A stretch of DNA of 64,000 bases from Brucella cytisi (GTDB taxonomy: Bacteria > Pseudomonadota > Alphaproteobacteria > Rhizobiales > Rhizobiaceae), in assembly GCA_012103075.1 (NCBI GenBank), contig JAAVLQ010000001.1:558001-622000 (forward strand), given 5' to 3'. Position 1 is the first letter of the stretch; every line of letters starts with the position of its first letter. The notes beneath the pieces were generated by a model, which worked only from the letters and a program-made list of their open reading frames with translations, made no database searches and was not told where the DNA came from. The translations under genes were made by a program, and so were the position numbers. Below, one piece after another: positions 19,294 to 31,900 of the stretch.

Positions 19294-21085
19294 TCAGACC
19301 TCCCCGGAAACTTCGCGCCGCCGCCGGTCGAGTTCTTCGCTGTAGCGACGTAGCGTGTGTGCTTCACTCAGAAGGCCAAGTACCTTGCGCTCCTGCGCAT
19401 TGTTTACCACGGCCAGCGCTTCGCTTTCTGCCCGGTCAAAACGCGCGACGGCTTCCTTGGCATTCATCTGGGGCAATAGAAACTCGTCCTGATATTTGAG
19501 AAGCTCGCGGATATTGTGCTCTCCGTCGGATGTGTCGAAGCTGTCGGAATAGACTTCCGGAATAGGGATCATGCCGACATAGCGTCCTTCATCATCGACC
19601 GCGATCACGCGCTGGGTCGATCCAAGCGGGAAATCATGCCGGAATGTTTCGATGTCGGTATCTATCAGGACGGTCCGCACGTCGTGACGCATCATCCGGT
19701 TTACGGTCAGATTGCGTATCCAACCGATATCGTGGGCGGACCGGATGGCCTCGCCACGTAGATGGAAGCGCCATGTTGCGAAGGAGTAACCGAAGGTCTT
19801 CCGCACCATCAGTGAGGACGAGACGACAGCTCCGAGGACTAGCATGGCGATTGGAAAATCGCCGGTAAGTTCCAATGCAAGGAAGGTCATGGTCATCGGA
19901 CCGCCAACGACTGCGACGGCAAGTGAGCTCATGCCGATAACTGCATATACTTCAGGTGCAAGTGCCAGACCGGCAGGTAGAACGGCTCCGGCCACGGCTG
20001 CAAACAGCTTGCCCGTCAGGGCACCCAGAAACAGCGATGCGAAGAACAAGCCCCCACGAAAGCCCGCACCGATGGAGACAGCGGAAGCGAGAGACTTGGT
20101 GAAGATCAGCAGCAACAATGCCGGTATTGTAATGTTTGCATTCAGATCGAGGTGTAACGCCCGTGGCCCGATGCCAGAACCTGCGGAGAAAAGAACGCGA
20201 TCATACCGACAACGGCGCCACCGATTGCTGGCGCCAAAACATTGGGCACTATGCTGCGTCGGGCGGTCGTTTCAACAAAAGTGACTCCACGCATGATGAG
20301 AATTGCAATACCTGCCGAAAAGAAACCCAGAACGAGTGCTGGCACATAGTCGCGCGGCGTGATGTCGTTTATCTGACCGATATCGATGATGAACGGCGCC
20401 CCACCGATTGCCTGCGTCACCAGTGCACCAACTATGGCTGCCACGACGACGGGCGCCAGCGTGGCAATCGAATAGACGCCGATGATGAGTTCGAATGCAT
20501 AGAATGCACCAGTCAGGGGGCGTTGAAGGCGCTTGCAATGGCAGCCGCAGCGCCGCAACCAACCAGTGTTCGCAAATCTGCGCGACGAAGTTTGAGCGCC
20601 CGGCCGATACGGGATGCAAAACCGCTCGCAAGCTGCGTATATGCGGCTTCGAGGCCGACAGAAGCACCGAAGCCGTTGGAAATCAGGTTCTGTCCGACGA
20701 GGATAAAGCTGTCCGTCAGCGAGAGACGGCCGCCATGGAGTGCATTCGCCTCGATAGGATCGACGATCGGACGCTTGCGCCAGCGCGCGAGAATCCAGAT
20801 CACGATCCCCATCAAGATGCCACCGGCAAGGGGAGCAATATAAGCGCTGGGTTGCAGCGATGCTGCCGAGCTCAGTTTTTCGCCGGGGTCAAGTGCGAAG
20901 ATTGCCTGATGCATCCATTGGGAAATACTGCCAATAGCGGCAACCATCAGCCCTGAAATGATGCCGATGACGGTACCGGCGATAACGAGGCCTATTTCGC
21001 TGCCGCGAACCAGTGCACGCATGCGAAAGGGTACAAAGAGAACCCGCAAATACCGGTTATGTCGCAGTTCAGCGATATTCATCAT
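19294..21085 (-). CDS. ClC family chloride channel/antiporter with CBS domain, two frameshifts
   Basis: A ClC-type anion transport protein of about 597 residues with some ten membrane segments and a C-terminal CBS-like regulatory region (MMRHDVRTVLIDTDIETF; VIAVDDEGRYVGMIP). Family regions include GASVGLEAAYTQ in place of the classical GREGP, GCGAAAAIASAFNAPLTG, and GAGFRGGLFFASL. The start is taken at MMNIAELRHNRYL. Frame breaks near 20522 (C run in GCCCCCTG) and 20160 (G run) split the protein into three open pieces; restoring one base at each joins them. Confidence 0.9.
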
Positions 21086-21233
21086 AAAATACACCGGACA
21101 AACGGGGCGGCGCGCATGCCCGCCACGCGAATTCAGAAGTTGACTGCCAGTTATAGGCAAAAGGGATAACCAAGCCTTATCAAGGGTAAGAAGTTAAAGT
21201 TACAATTGCATAGCGATCGCGGCGTTAAGATGA

Positions 21234-22539
<1,306 letters not shown>

Positions 22540-22584
22540 GGCGCATCCCGAAAATTGCGAAGCGGTTTTCGGATAAGATGAGCA
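22540..22584. repeat. extragenic palindrome after ccrM
   Basis: gcgcatcccgaaaattgcgaagcggttttcgg ataagatg: a cccgaaaa/ttttcgg stem around ttgcgaagcg. It is very close in sequence to the element at 42790. Confidence 0.65.
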
Positions 22585-22685
22585 AATGATCAGTTATCGG
22601 ACGGCCTCCAGCATAGTCTGATAGTGAGGCGCTCGAAGCATCGGCTTCGGGCGCCTTCGCTGTTTCAGCGCTGGGGAAATAAGGC

Positions 22686-23298
22686 TCAGAAGGTGAGACC
22701 CGGGGCTTTCAAATCGGCACCCAGCTTGCCAGCGTCCGAAAAATGCACGGCCTGCCAGCCAGCCTGTCTGGCGCCTTCCACATTGTGCAACGTGTCATCG
22801 ATGAAAAGCGTTGCCGCCGGATCGAGATCGAACGATCCGACGTGATGGTCGTAAATTTCCCGGTCAGGCTTCAGCATGCGGACGTCACCCGATACGGTGA
22901 CACCTCGGCTTTCGGTCAGAAATGAAAAGCGTGTTTGCGCTTCGCGGAAAGTGTCTGAAGCAAAATTCGTCAGCATGGTGACGTCATTGCCATGGCCGAT
23001 CAGGCCGCGCAGAATTTCGACACTGTCCTCGTACGCATGGGGAACCATGCGGTTCCAGTTTTGCCGGAACGCACGGATATGATCGGTCTTCTCCGGGTGT
23101 GTATCGATCAGGAGCGCTTCTGCTTCCTGCGGTCCGTCCACGATCCTGTTCAATATTCCGTGCGCTGGTGCAGATGTTATCTAGAAACCAACGTCGTTCC
23201 GAAGCATCCGGAAAGACATCCAGATAGGCAAGCTCAGGATCATAGTGGATCAGAACCCTGCCGATATCGAAGACGACGTGCTTGACGGGACTGCTCAA
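22686..23298 (-). CDS. HAD family hydrolase, one frameshift
   Basis: A HAD superfamily protein of about 204 residues with motif I VVFDIGRVLIHYDPE, motif II MLTNFASDTF, and motifs III/IV MLKPDREIYDHH and TLFIDDTLHNVEGARQAGW. It resembles 2-haloacid dehalogenase or phosphoglycolate phosphatase-like enzymes; substrate unknown. It starts at a TTG behind a gggagg ribosome binding site and overlaps the 3' end of mutY as currently read. The frame breaks near 23130 (gaccgcaggaag); restoring two bases as acctggcag (CCTGG) joins RGRT to WQEAEALLIDTHPEK. Confidence 0.88.
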
Positions 23299-24388
23299 CG
23301 GTGTTTCCTCCCCGTTTGAAAGCTTCTGGTATGGCGGCGGTGATCGCCTTTTTCATGACGGTTGGCAGCGCCTCATCCGAGAGCTCGTCGGGTCGGGACC
23401 ACCATCCATCCGTAGATACACTCTTGCTGACATTCTCGGAGCAATAGACCGACAAGCGCAGTTCGAAATGTGTAAAAACATGCGTGATTGAACCGGAGTT
23501 TGTCCATTGCGCCGGGAAAGGTGCTGCATCGATTGTTACATCACCGTCGATACGCGCGGTCCAGTAGCTGCACGGAACCTCGGTCATCCCCGCAAGCAGG
23601 CCTTCCCCTTTTCGCTTGCGCAGGAGGATTGAACCATCTCCCGCAATGGCGACGAATGCCGCGCCGGTGCGAACGGGTTTTTCCGCTTTGGGCGCTTTGA
23701 CCGGAAACTCCTCCGGATCGCGTAATTTGAGAGCCGAGCAATCATCGTTGAGCGGGCAGATTGCACAGGCCGGGCGTCGCGGCGTGCAAATGGTTGCCCC
23801 GGGTCCATCATAGCCTGTGCGAAATCTCCCGACCGGTCGCTTGGTGTCAATTGACCCATGAGCGCGCGGATTTCCGTTTTTTGCTGCGGGCAAGGGCGTG
23901 TCGATTGTATAAAGTCGTGAAATTACACGTTCCACATTACCGTCGACGACCGCGACCGCTTCGCCAAAGGCAATTGCTGCAATCGCGGCGGAAGTATAAT
24001 CCCCGATGCCGGGCAGCTCCTTCAAGGCAATGGCATTGTCCGGAAATCTGCCGTTATGTTGCGAGGTAACGGCATCGGCACATTTCTTCAGATTGCGCGC
24101 TCGCGAATAATACCCGAGCCCGGCCCATGCCCGCAGAATATCGTCTTCGCTCGCCTTTGCCATGGCCTGAACGGAAGGCCAGCGTTCAACGAACTTTATG
24201 AAGTAGGACTTGACCGCCTCGACTGTCGTCTGCTGAAGCATGATCTCGGAGAGCCAGACCCGATAGGGATCAGGTTTGACACCCGATGCCTGTTCGGCAG
24301 GACCTATGCGCCACGGCAAAACACGGTGGTGTCGGTCATACCAGTGCAGGAGCTTTGTGCTTTGATCGGTAATGGCATAATTCAGCAT
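23240..24388 (-). CDS. mutY: A/G-specific adenine glycosylase, two near-compensating indels
   Basis: MutY removes adenine paired with 8-oxoguanine. Visible are the catalytic region SEIMLQQTTVEAV, the helix-hairpin-helix LPGIGDYTSAAIAAIAFGE with its Asp (VVDGNVERV), the iron-sulphur cysteines in CTPRRPACAICPLNDDC, and the C-terminal NUDIX-like recognition domain. Although the frame is open end to end, residues between about PAAKNG and GATIC are nonsense. Another frame reads EIRALMGQLTPSDRSGDF and AQAMMD, so two indels (near 23870 and 23798) cancel. The C-terminal tail overlaps the HAD gene by 59 bases; one extra G near 23310 would end it at the HAD TTG start. Confidence 0.9.
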   Translation of the reverse strand: MLNYAITDQSTKLLHWYDRHHRVLPWRIGPAEQASGVKPDPYRVWLSEIMLQQTTVEAVKSYFIKFVERWPSVQAMAKASEDDILRAWAGLGYYSRARNLKKCADAVTSQHNGRFPDNAIALKELPGIGDYTSAAIAAIAFGEAVAVVDGNVERVISRLYTIDTPLPAAKNGNPRAHGSIDTKRPVGRFRTGYDGPGATICTPRRPACAICPLNDDCSALKLRDPEEFPVKAPKAEKPVRTGAAFVAIAGDGSILLRKRKGEGLLAGMTEVPCSYWTARIDGDVTIDAAPFPAQWTNSGSITHVFTHFELRLSVYCSENVSKSVSTDGWWSRPDELSDEALPTVMKKAITAAIPEAFKRGGNTVEQSRQARRLRYRQGSDPL

Positions 24389-24533
24389 GAGAAGGGCATC
24401 GGGTCACAATTGGGCTGCATTCTGATTAATGCCTTAATTTTAAAATTGATAGAAACAATGCTGTGCATATTGGGGCCTAGCGCATAGAAGTCACGCATGA
24501 GTCTCCGGATGTGCGTCATTGGAAAGAGAATAA

Positions 24534-25240
24534 GTGGACCATTCTGTACCTGTCTATGTAATCAATCTAGTGAGATCACAGGACCGCTGGGACAGACTAA
24601 AGTCCACCGCGGATGCATTCTCAATCGATCTGAGGCGCGTTGAAGCGGTCGAGGGCAAATTGCTGACTCAAGAAGAGCTTTCGGATTTTGATGAACCCGG
24701 GTTTCGTCGCTGCCACGGCAAAATTGCGATGCCGGCAGAGATAGGTTGTTATTTCAGCCATATTCGAGCATTGGAAAGAATAGTCGCGGAATCCGAACCC
24801 TTTGCGGTGATTGTTGAAGACGATGTCTCTTTCACGCCTGCCTTTCGTCCGTTTTGGAACGATTGACCGGGCTGACAGACTGGGATGTCGTAAAGTTGAT
24901 CAATCACCGAACTGCCGCTTTTCGTACATTTCGAGACATTGATGGCAGGTTTTCAATTGGCCGCTGCTTGCATGGGCCGCTGGGAAGTTCAGCTGCATAT
25001 GTCGTAACGCGAGAGGGTGCGTCAAAATTGCTTGCAGCCATCCGGCCTATGCGTGTGCCATACGACGTTGCTCTGGAGCGAGGCTGGGCTGGCTCTTACG
25101 AATTTTTCACGACCGACAGGCCGGTCGTCGAGTTTTTCGGATATTGCGATTTCTACAATCGCGCAAGGACGCTCAGCCTACGCCAAGAAGCGTTTGCCAG
25201 CATACAAAAGGATAAGCACCCTTTTGTTTCGAGCGACTGA
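24534..25240 (+). CDS. GT25 family glycosyltransferase, frameshifted
   Basis: A glycosyltransferase family 25 protein (LPS-type galactosyl/glucosyltransferase), about 235 residues. The N-terminus VPVYVINLVRSQDRWDRL, the EIGCYFSHIRALERI segment and the catalytic VIVEDDV are typical. A GTG start is used. The first break is near 24856 in a T run; restoring one T joins FRPF to LERLTGL. The end is uncertain: the visible stop is at 25240, but a basic continuation (YARRIAYALHKKSLREGPG) lies in the next frame, so the true end may be near 25300. First gene of a polysaccharide insert behind mutY. Confidence 0.82.
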
Positions 25241-25298
25241 CTACGCCAGACGAATCGCCTACGCTCTTCATAAGAAAAGCTTAAGAGAGGGGCCGGGG

Positions 25299-26558
25299 TT
25301 GAGCTATTTTAAAAAGTCTTTTCTGCTGCGTCGCCGGGTGGATTCACGGGTCATCGGGGCTGCGTCGGCAGCCATGCCCATTCGCATCGGGCTTGGACCG
25401 CTGATACTTTTCGTCTTTTCATGCATCGGTATTTATCTGGCCTGCGGACGTCATGCGACGACGCGTATGTTCGCCAGAAAATTCTATCTTTTCATAATTT
25501 TATATGCCGTCTGGTCGTTGGGGCTGATCCTCGTAAGAGGCGAACCGTTTCAGGACAACAGGCAGATTGGTTATACACTACTGATTGCCGTTTTCGCTTT
25601 TGCTGGTTCGGGAATGGTGCTCGTTCGCGATCCATTGCGGGCCTATGTTCTCGGCTCGCGTGTGGGTACTTTGCTTTGCCGTTATCGTCGCGCTTTATCT
25701 TGCCGTAACTAATGGCGGGCGTATTGGCGTCGGCGGCAATCAGGCGGTTTTGCATTCGTTGCAGCGGTAGCGGCGATTTCGGCTGCAATCCCCTTGCGCA
25801 ACGTGTCCCGTTACTTGCCGAACGGCCCACATTGGCTGGTTCTGGGGTTCACCGCAGTTTTGACCTCTGAAACACGAGCAGTCATCGTGGTGTTGCCGAT
25901 ATTTGCAGCCGTAGAAATCCTTATCTTCCTGAGGCGGTTCAGCATTAAACAACAGGGAGCGGCTTACGCGGTATTGTTTGCTGCAATGGCGGCTCTTGTC
26001 GTTGTCGGACCCGTCGGCGATATAATGTCCAAACGGTTTTCCGGAATGGTCGAATATTACGATACCGGGCGGGCCTCCAACTGGGAGGATAAGATTTCTG
26101 CTGATATTCGCGAGGCAATGTGGAAAAGCGCATCCCGTGTTATCTTGGCGAACCCGTTTACAGGCGTCGGTTCGTATTCAAAAATGGATTATGTGAGGGC
26201 TGAGGCGGGAGACAAGGCTGCGATGCTGGATGGTTTCCGCCATGTCCACAACACAGTCCTTGATGAATTGCTGAACGACGGCATTGTCGGTCTCATTTTT
26301 ATGGCTGGTGCTTTTATCTCGATCTTTGTCTATCTGTGGCGGACCGCCGATAGTTGGGCGATGCGGCGAGCCTTGCTATACTTTGCGGCGGTGTGCGGTA
26401 GCTACGGCATGTTGCACAATCCGCTGTTACACGAGGTCACTATATCCTCGACCATGTTCTTCCTCGCAGCACTGAACGCGGCTGCATCACGGCGTGTTAT
26501 GGCGGCGAGGCGCGCTGGCCTCACCTCATATATTCTTGGAAAGAAATCACCGGCATGA
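25299..26558 (+). CDS. O-antigen ligase/polymerase-like membrane protein, frameshifted
   Basis: A hydrophobic protein of about 420 residues resembling O-antigen ligase (WaaL) or Wzy polymerases: many membrane helices, a large periplasmic loop containing RASNWEDKISADIREAMWKSA and NPFTGVGSYS, and the conserved HVHNTVLDELLNDGIVG. The start is taken at a TTG at 25299 (LSYFKKSFLLRRR); an earlier fused reading with the GT25 cannot be excluded. Frame breaks lie near 25665 (two bases lost) and 25744 (a G run). It probably attaches or polymerises a lipid-linked glycan at the periplasmic face. Confidence 0.75.
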
Positions 26559-27531
26559 AAGCGATAGTAACGGGTACCGCCGGATTTATCGGGTTTCATA
26601 CGGCAAAGCGTCTGCTGGATGAGGGCTGGCAGGTCATCGGCATTGACAACGTGAATGACTATTATCAGGTTGCCTTGAAAGAAACTCGTCTTTCCAAGCT
26701 TCATATGCGTGATGGCTTCCGGTTTGCGAAGGCAGATATTTCCGATGCAGGAGCGTTCAACGCGGCAATCGGCTCTGATCGAGATGCGGATGTCATCGTG
26801 CATCTCGCAGCACAGGCGGGAGTACGATATTCCATCGAGAACCCTTCAGCCTACATTTCTGCCAATGTGCAGGGGCAGGTCACAGTCTTCGAAATCGCGT
26901 TGAGAATGGAGAAGCGTCCACCTGTCGTCTATGCGAGTTCATCGTCGGTCTATGGCGCGAATGAAAAGGTGCCTTTCTCGGAAAGCGATCCCGTCGATCA
27001 TCCCGTCTCGATCTACGCCGCAACCAAGCGTTCGGGCGAGTTGCTGGCTTATTCCTACCGACACGTGCACAAACTCCACTCTGCAGGCTTGCGCTTTTTA
27101 CGGTTTACGGTCCTTATGGGCGGCCTGACATGGCGCCGTGGCTGTTTACGGCTGCGATCCTTAAAGGAGAGCCGATCCGCGTATTCAACAATGGGGAGAT
27201 GCAGCGGGACTTCACCTTTGTGGAGGATATAGTCAGCGGAGTGGTTGGTGCGGTAAGACGTATTCTCGACGAGCCTGAAGATACAGCACCCGTCTACAAT
27301 CTCGGTAACAATCGGCCGGTCATGCTCAACGACTTTATCGCAGCTATCGAAAAAGCAACTGGCAGGGAGGCAATTCGCAAACTGGAACCTATGCCAGCTG
27401 CCGATGTGCCCCGCACCTATGCCGACATCACTCTTGCTGCACGAGACCTCGGCTTTAGCCCGAAAACCACACTCGATCAGGGTATTCCTTTGTTTGTGGA
27501 ATGGTTTCGCGGCTATAATGGAGCGCGATGA
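26555..27531 (+). CDS. NAD-dependent nucleotide-sugar epimerase (UDP-glucuronate 4-epimerase-like), one frameshift
   Basis: A short-chain extended epimerase of about 325 residues. The NAD-binding GTAGFIGFH, the IDNVNDYY segment, the catalytic YAATK (Tyr and Lys) and SSSVYG are present. The C-terminal half carries RDFTFVEDIV, typical of UDP-glucuronate 4-epimerases such as rhizobial LpsL. The break near 27099 is a T run; one T restores FFTVYGPYGRPDM. The ATG overlaps the ligase stop and its own stop overlaps the next start, so it is cotranscribed with both neighbours. It likely supplies UDP-galacturonate for LPS. Confidence 0.88.
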
Positions 27532-28053
27532 GCGAACCGACATCCGTGGCGCGGCTTCAGGCCGCTGGCAGATATGGCTTCGGGTCTGGTGGACCCGATG
27601 CTGCAAAAGCGTGCCGGTATCAATCTCGCCTTGCTTCAGTCATGGGAAGATATTGTCGGTCCCGCCATCGGCGCAACCTCGCGCCCGTTGCGCATCATCT
27701 GGCCGCGTCGTCTGCATGAGGATGATCCGTTTTCACCGGCAACGCTGATTATAGCCTGCGAAGGTTTTGCAGCTTTGCAGGTTCAGCATGAAACAGGGGA
27801 AATAATCAGCCGCATCAATGGCTTTCTCGGGTTCTCGGCGGTCGGACGTATTCGTATCGAACAGAAGCCGCCGGTCATTCCGGCCAAGCGCCGTGCAAAG
27901 CGGCTGGCGCCGCTCGGACCTGCCGAAGAGCGTCGTATCGACAAGGCTACAGACGGTATTGAAGACGATGCGCTTCGCGCAGCGCTTGCACGCCTTGGCA
28001 AGAACATTCTTGCCGAGAAGCGGACGGCTGGTCGGAAAGACAAAGATAGTTGA
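27528..28053 (+). CDS. DUF721 (DciA-like) protein, one frameshift
   Basis: A DUF721 family protein of about 174 residues. The family includes DciA, a loader of the DnaB helicase; the rhizobial members next to dsbA-smc are not individually characterised. Recognisable are QSWEDIVGPAIGATSRP, a hydrophobic core (LIIACEGFAALQVQHETGEII) and a charged C-terminal tail. The N-terminal piece MSEPTSVARLQA and the body are in different frames. At 27557 the read is ggccgctggcag where gccctggcag (CCTGG) gives LADMASGLVDP, an apparent one-base insertion. Confidence 0.83.
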
Positions 28054-28240
28054 ATTCGGGCCGCCGCCATAAATTTGATGCAAGCTTTCAGCAGTTTATG
28101 TTTAGCGCCCCGGTTTATTGTCGCGGATTTGAAGACAAATAATCCAAGGTGCTGACTTTCATGTGAACGCTGTGGGTCTAGCGAAGTACGGCCTGCCGCT
28201 TTAGATTGTATGTCGAAGTCAACTATTGAAACAGGACTGG

Positions 28241-28904
28241 ATGATTCGGATGCCTGCAGCGTTTAATCGCAGACACGTTATTTCTCTTGCTGGAGCGGCC
28301 GCTGCCGGGCTGGCTTTTGCCGGTGGCGCGAATGCGCAGCAGCGCGATCCTGAAGGCACGGTCGATGCGGCTAAGATTGCCGAACCCGGCAAGCTCAAGG
28401 ACATGGTCTACGGCAAGGCTGATGCGCCGGTCACCATCGTTGAGTATGCATCGCTGACCTGCCCGCATTGCGCGGATTTTACGATCAATACGTTCCCGAA
28501 AATCAAGGAAAAAATATATCGATACGGGCAAAGCACGACTCATCTTCCGTGAATTCCCGTTCGATCCGCGTGCAACTGCCGCTTTCATGCTGGCGCGCTG
28601 CGCACCGGAAGACCGTTACTTCCCTATGGTCGACGTTTTCTTCAAGCAGCAGCAGCAGTGGGCGACCGCTGAAGATGGTGAAGCAGCTCTCCTGCAAATT
28701 GCAAAACTTGCCGGTTTTACACAGGAGTCCTTCAAGGCGTGCTTGACGAACCAGCAAGTTCTCGATGATGTGAGAGCAACGATGGAGCGTGGGTCGAAGG
28801 ATTTTGGTGTGAGTGCAACGCCGACTTTCTTCATTAACGGACAAAAATACGCTGGAGCGCTTTCGGTTGACGAAATGTCGGCAATCATCGAGAAGCTTCT
28901 CTAA
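28241..28904 (+). CDS. DsbA family thiol:disulphide protein, one frameshift
   Basis: A periplasmic thioredoxin-fold oxidoreductase of about 221 residues. A Tat/Sec-like signal (RRHVISLAGAAAAGLAFAGG) ends near ANAQ, and the active site is CPHC in ASLTCPHCADF. The C-terminal half carries the cis-Pro loop (VSATPTFFINGQKY). The frame breaks near 28510 in an A run (six A where five fit); repair joins KEKY to IDTGKARLIFREFPFD. ATG 28241 or 28250 are plausible starts; an upstream TTG is less likely. It precedes smc, a conserved rhizobial arrangement. Confidence 0.88.
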
Positions 28905-28919
28905 TCCGGTTTTCAGATC

Positions 28920-28951
28920 GAAAAGCGGGCGCTCCTCTGCGCTCGCTTTTT
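28920..28951 (+). terminator. rho-independent terminator between dsbA-like gene and smc
   Basis: An inverted repeat (aaaagcgggcgc ... gcgctcgcttttt) ending in a T run, 16 bases after the dsbA-like stop. Confidence 0.75.
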
Positions 28952-28985
28952 GCGTTTCCGAGGTGGCAATGGAAGGGGCTTGCTG

Positions 28986-31900
28986 ATGCGCTTCTCCAAG
29001 CTGCGCCTTGTCGGGTTCAAATCCTTCGTCGAGCCCATGGAGTTCGTTATCGAAGGCGGACTGACCGGCGTCGTCGGTCCCAATGGCTGCGGCAAATCCA
29101 ATCTGGTCGAAGCGCTACGCTGGGTGATGGGTGAAAACTCATACAAGAACATGCGCGCCTCCGGCATGGACGATGTGATCTTCTCCGGCTCTGCCACGAG
29201 GCCCGCGCGCAATACGGCAGAAGTCACGCTTTTTCTTGATAATTCTGATCGTACAGCGCCTGCCGCATATAATGATGCGGACGAATTGCAGGTCTCTCGC
29301 CGCATCGAACGGGAGTCGGGATCGGTCTATCGCATCAATGGCAAGGGAAGCGCGCGCCAGGACGTGCAACTTCTCTTTGCGGACCAGTCCACCGGCGCAC
29401 GTTCACCGTCGATGGTCGGGCAGGGGCGTATTGGTGAACTCATTCAGGCAAAGCCGCAAGCACGTCGCGCGCTTCTGGAAGAAGCGGCTGGCATTTCCGG
29501 TCTGCATACGCGCCGACATGAGGCCGAGTTGCGCCTTCGCGCTGCTGAAACCAATCTTGAGCGTCTGGACGACGTTGTCGGCGAGCTGGGAAGCCAGATC
29601 GAAAGTCTGAAGCGTCAGGCGCGTCAGGCGAATCGCTTCAAGGCACTTTCCGCAGATATTCGCCGCGCGGAGGCCGCGCTGCTGCATCTGCGCTGGTCGC
29701 AGGCAAAGATGCAGGAAGGTGAGGCGCAAAGCACATTGGTGCAGGCAACCTCCGCTGTCGGTGATATGGCGCAAGCGCAGATGAACGCGGCAAAGGCACA
29801 GGCGGTCGGCGCGCACAAACTGCCCGAACTGCGCGAGGTGGAAGCGAAAGCCGCAGCAGCATTGCAACGTCTGTCCATTGCCAGAACCCAGCTTGATGAG
29901 GAAGGCGAACGTCTTCGTGCCCGCCGGGCAGAGTTGATAAAGCGTCTTGAGCAGCTTTCCGCCGACATCGCGCGCGAAGAAGAAATGATGCGTGAGAACG
30001 CTGATATTCTGGCCCGGCTCGATGACGAGGAACAGGAACTGATCGCTTCCGCCGAAGAATCCGGCGAGCGCGATCAGGAACTGCATGCTCTTTTGAGGAA
30101 GCGGAAGTTCGATTGCAGGACAGCGAGAACGCTTTGTCCCGCGTGACGGCTGAACGTGCGGAAGCTGCTGCAGAACGTGTGCAAATCGAACGGGCATTGA
30201 AGGAAACACGTGATCGTCGTGATCGTCTTTCTGTCCAGATGGAAGCGATCGAGCGCGACATCGCTGCAGTCGCGGAACAGATCGGCGGGTTGTTCGATCC
30301 GGCGGAAAAGCGCATCGTGGTCGACCGCTGTGCGGAAGCACTGGCATCTGCGGAGGAAATGGTTGCCAGTGCGGAAGAGCTTGTTGCAAGCGCGCGCGAA
30401 GCGGAAGCCTCGAGCCGTCAGCCTTTGAGCGAAGCGCGCACGGAGCTGAATCGTATCGAAACGGAAGCGCAGACGCTGGCCCGCATTCTGAATGCTGGCG
30501 AAACGGGACAATTCCCGCCGGTGGTGGAAGAACTGCGTGTCGAGAAGGGCTATGAAGTTGCACTGGGTGCCGCACTCGGTGAAGATCTCGATGCGGCCAG
30601 CGATGAACATGCGCCGGTCTATTGGGCATACAATCCTGCTGCCAATGCCGATCCCGCTTTGCCGGAAAGCGTGACGCCACTCGATCGTCTGGTGGAGGGG
30701 CCGCAGCAATTGCGCCGCAGACTGGCACAGGTCGGCGTTGTCTCGGATGATGACGGTAAGCGCCTGCAGGCCATGTTGCGGCCCGGCCAGCGGCTGGTGA
30801 GCTGTGCCGGTGCGCTCTGGCGCTGGGACGGTTATACAGCGAGCGCCGATGCGCCGACACCGGCAGCTCAGCGACTGGCGCAAAAACCGGCTGGCGGAAC
30901 TCGAACAAGAGGCAATTGCAGCGCGCCGGCGCGTCGAACAGGCCGAGCAGGATGTGCTACGCATAGAGGCCGGCGTCCGGGAGGCCGTCGAACAGGAGCG
31001 CGTCGCACGCGATCAATGGCGCGCAAACCAGCGCAAGCTTGATGAAGCGCGTGAGGCTCTGGCGGCTGCCGAGCGTGCAGCAGGTCAGCTGGCGACGCGC
31101 CGCGCCGGTCTTGAAGACAGCAAGGCGCATCTGGAAGAAAATCTCGAAGAAGCGCAGATCCGTGTCACGGAAGCCGAAGAGCGGCTTGGCGAAATGCCGG
31201 ATATCGATGCGATTGGCGAGCGCCTTGCCACATTAAGCAACGAAGTCATGTCGGATCGCACCGCTCTGGCAGAAGCGCGCGCCGCCTATGAGGGGCTGCG
31301 GCGCGAGGCCGATGCCCGCAAACGGCGGCTGGAAATGATTGCGCTGGAGCGCCGAAACTGGAAATCCCGCGCCGAAAATGCTGACCGCCATATCGCGGCC
31401 TTGAATGATCGCCGTGCGGAAACGGCGGATGAGGCGGAGGCGCTTGCTGAAGCGCCTGACGAAATCGAAAGCCGTCGCCGGGCACTGTTGAACGAGCTTT
31501 CGCAGGCTGATGCCCTTCGAAAACAGGCTGGCGATATTCTGGCCGAGGCCGAGGCTACGCAGGCGGAACTCGACAAGACAGCGACCCTGAGCATTCAGCA
31601 ACTGGCTGCAAGTCGCGAACAACGTGCACGTGCTGAAGAACGTCTTGCGGCGGCAGAAGAGCGTCGCAAGGATGCCGAAGCCCGTATTGCCGAAGCTTTG
31701 AACTGCCCGCCGCATGAGGCTATTCGCCAGACAGGTTTAAGGTCCGACGAAGCTTTGCCCGATCCCGATCAGCTTGAACGCCAACTGGAGCGGTTGAAGA
31801 TTGAGCGGGAGCGGCTCGGTGCAGTCAATCTTCGGGCGGATGAGGAACAGGAAGAACTGTCCGGACGTCTCGATACTATCGTGTCCGAGCGAGAAGACGT

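Noticed and set aside
25017..25712. A single GT25-ligase fusion protein
   Set aside because: A continuous frame bridges the two, but its upstream half is out of frame with the GT25 domain. A separate TTG start for the ligase is simpler, though fusion is not excluded.
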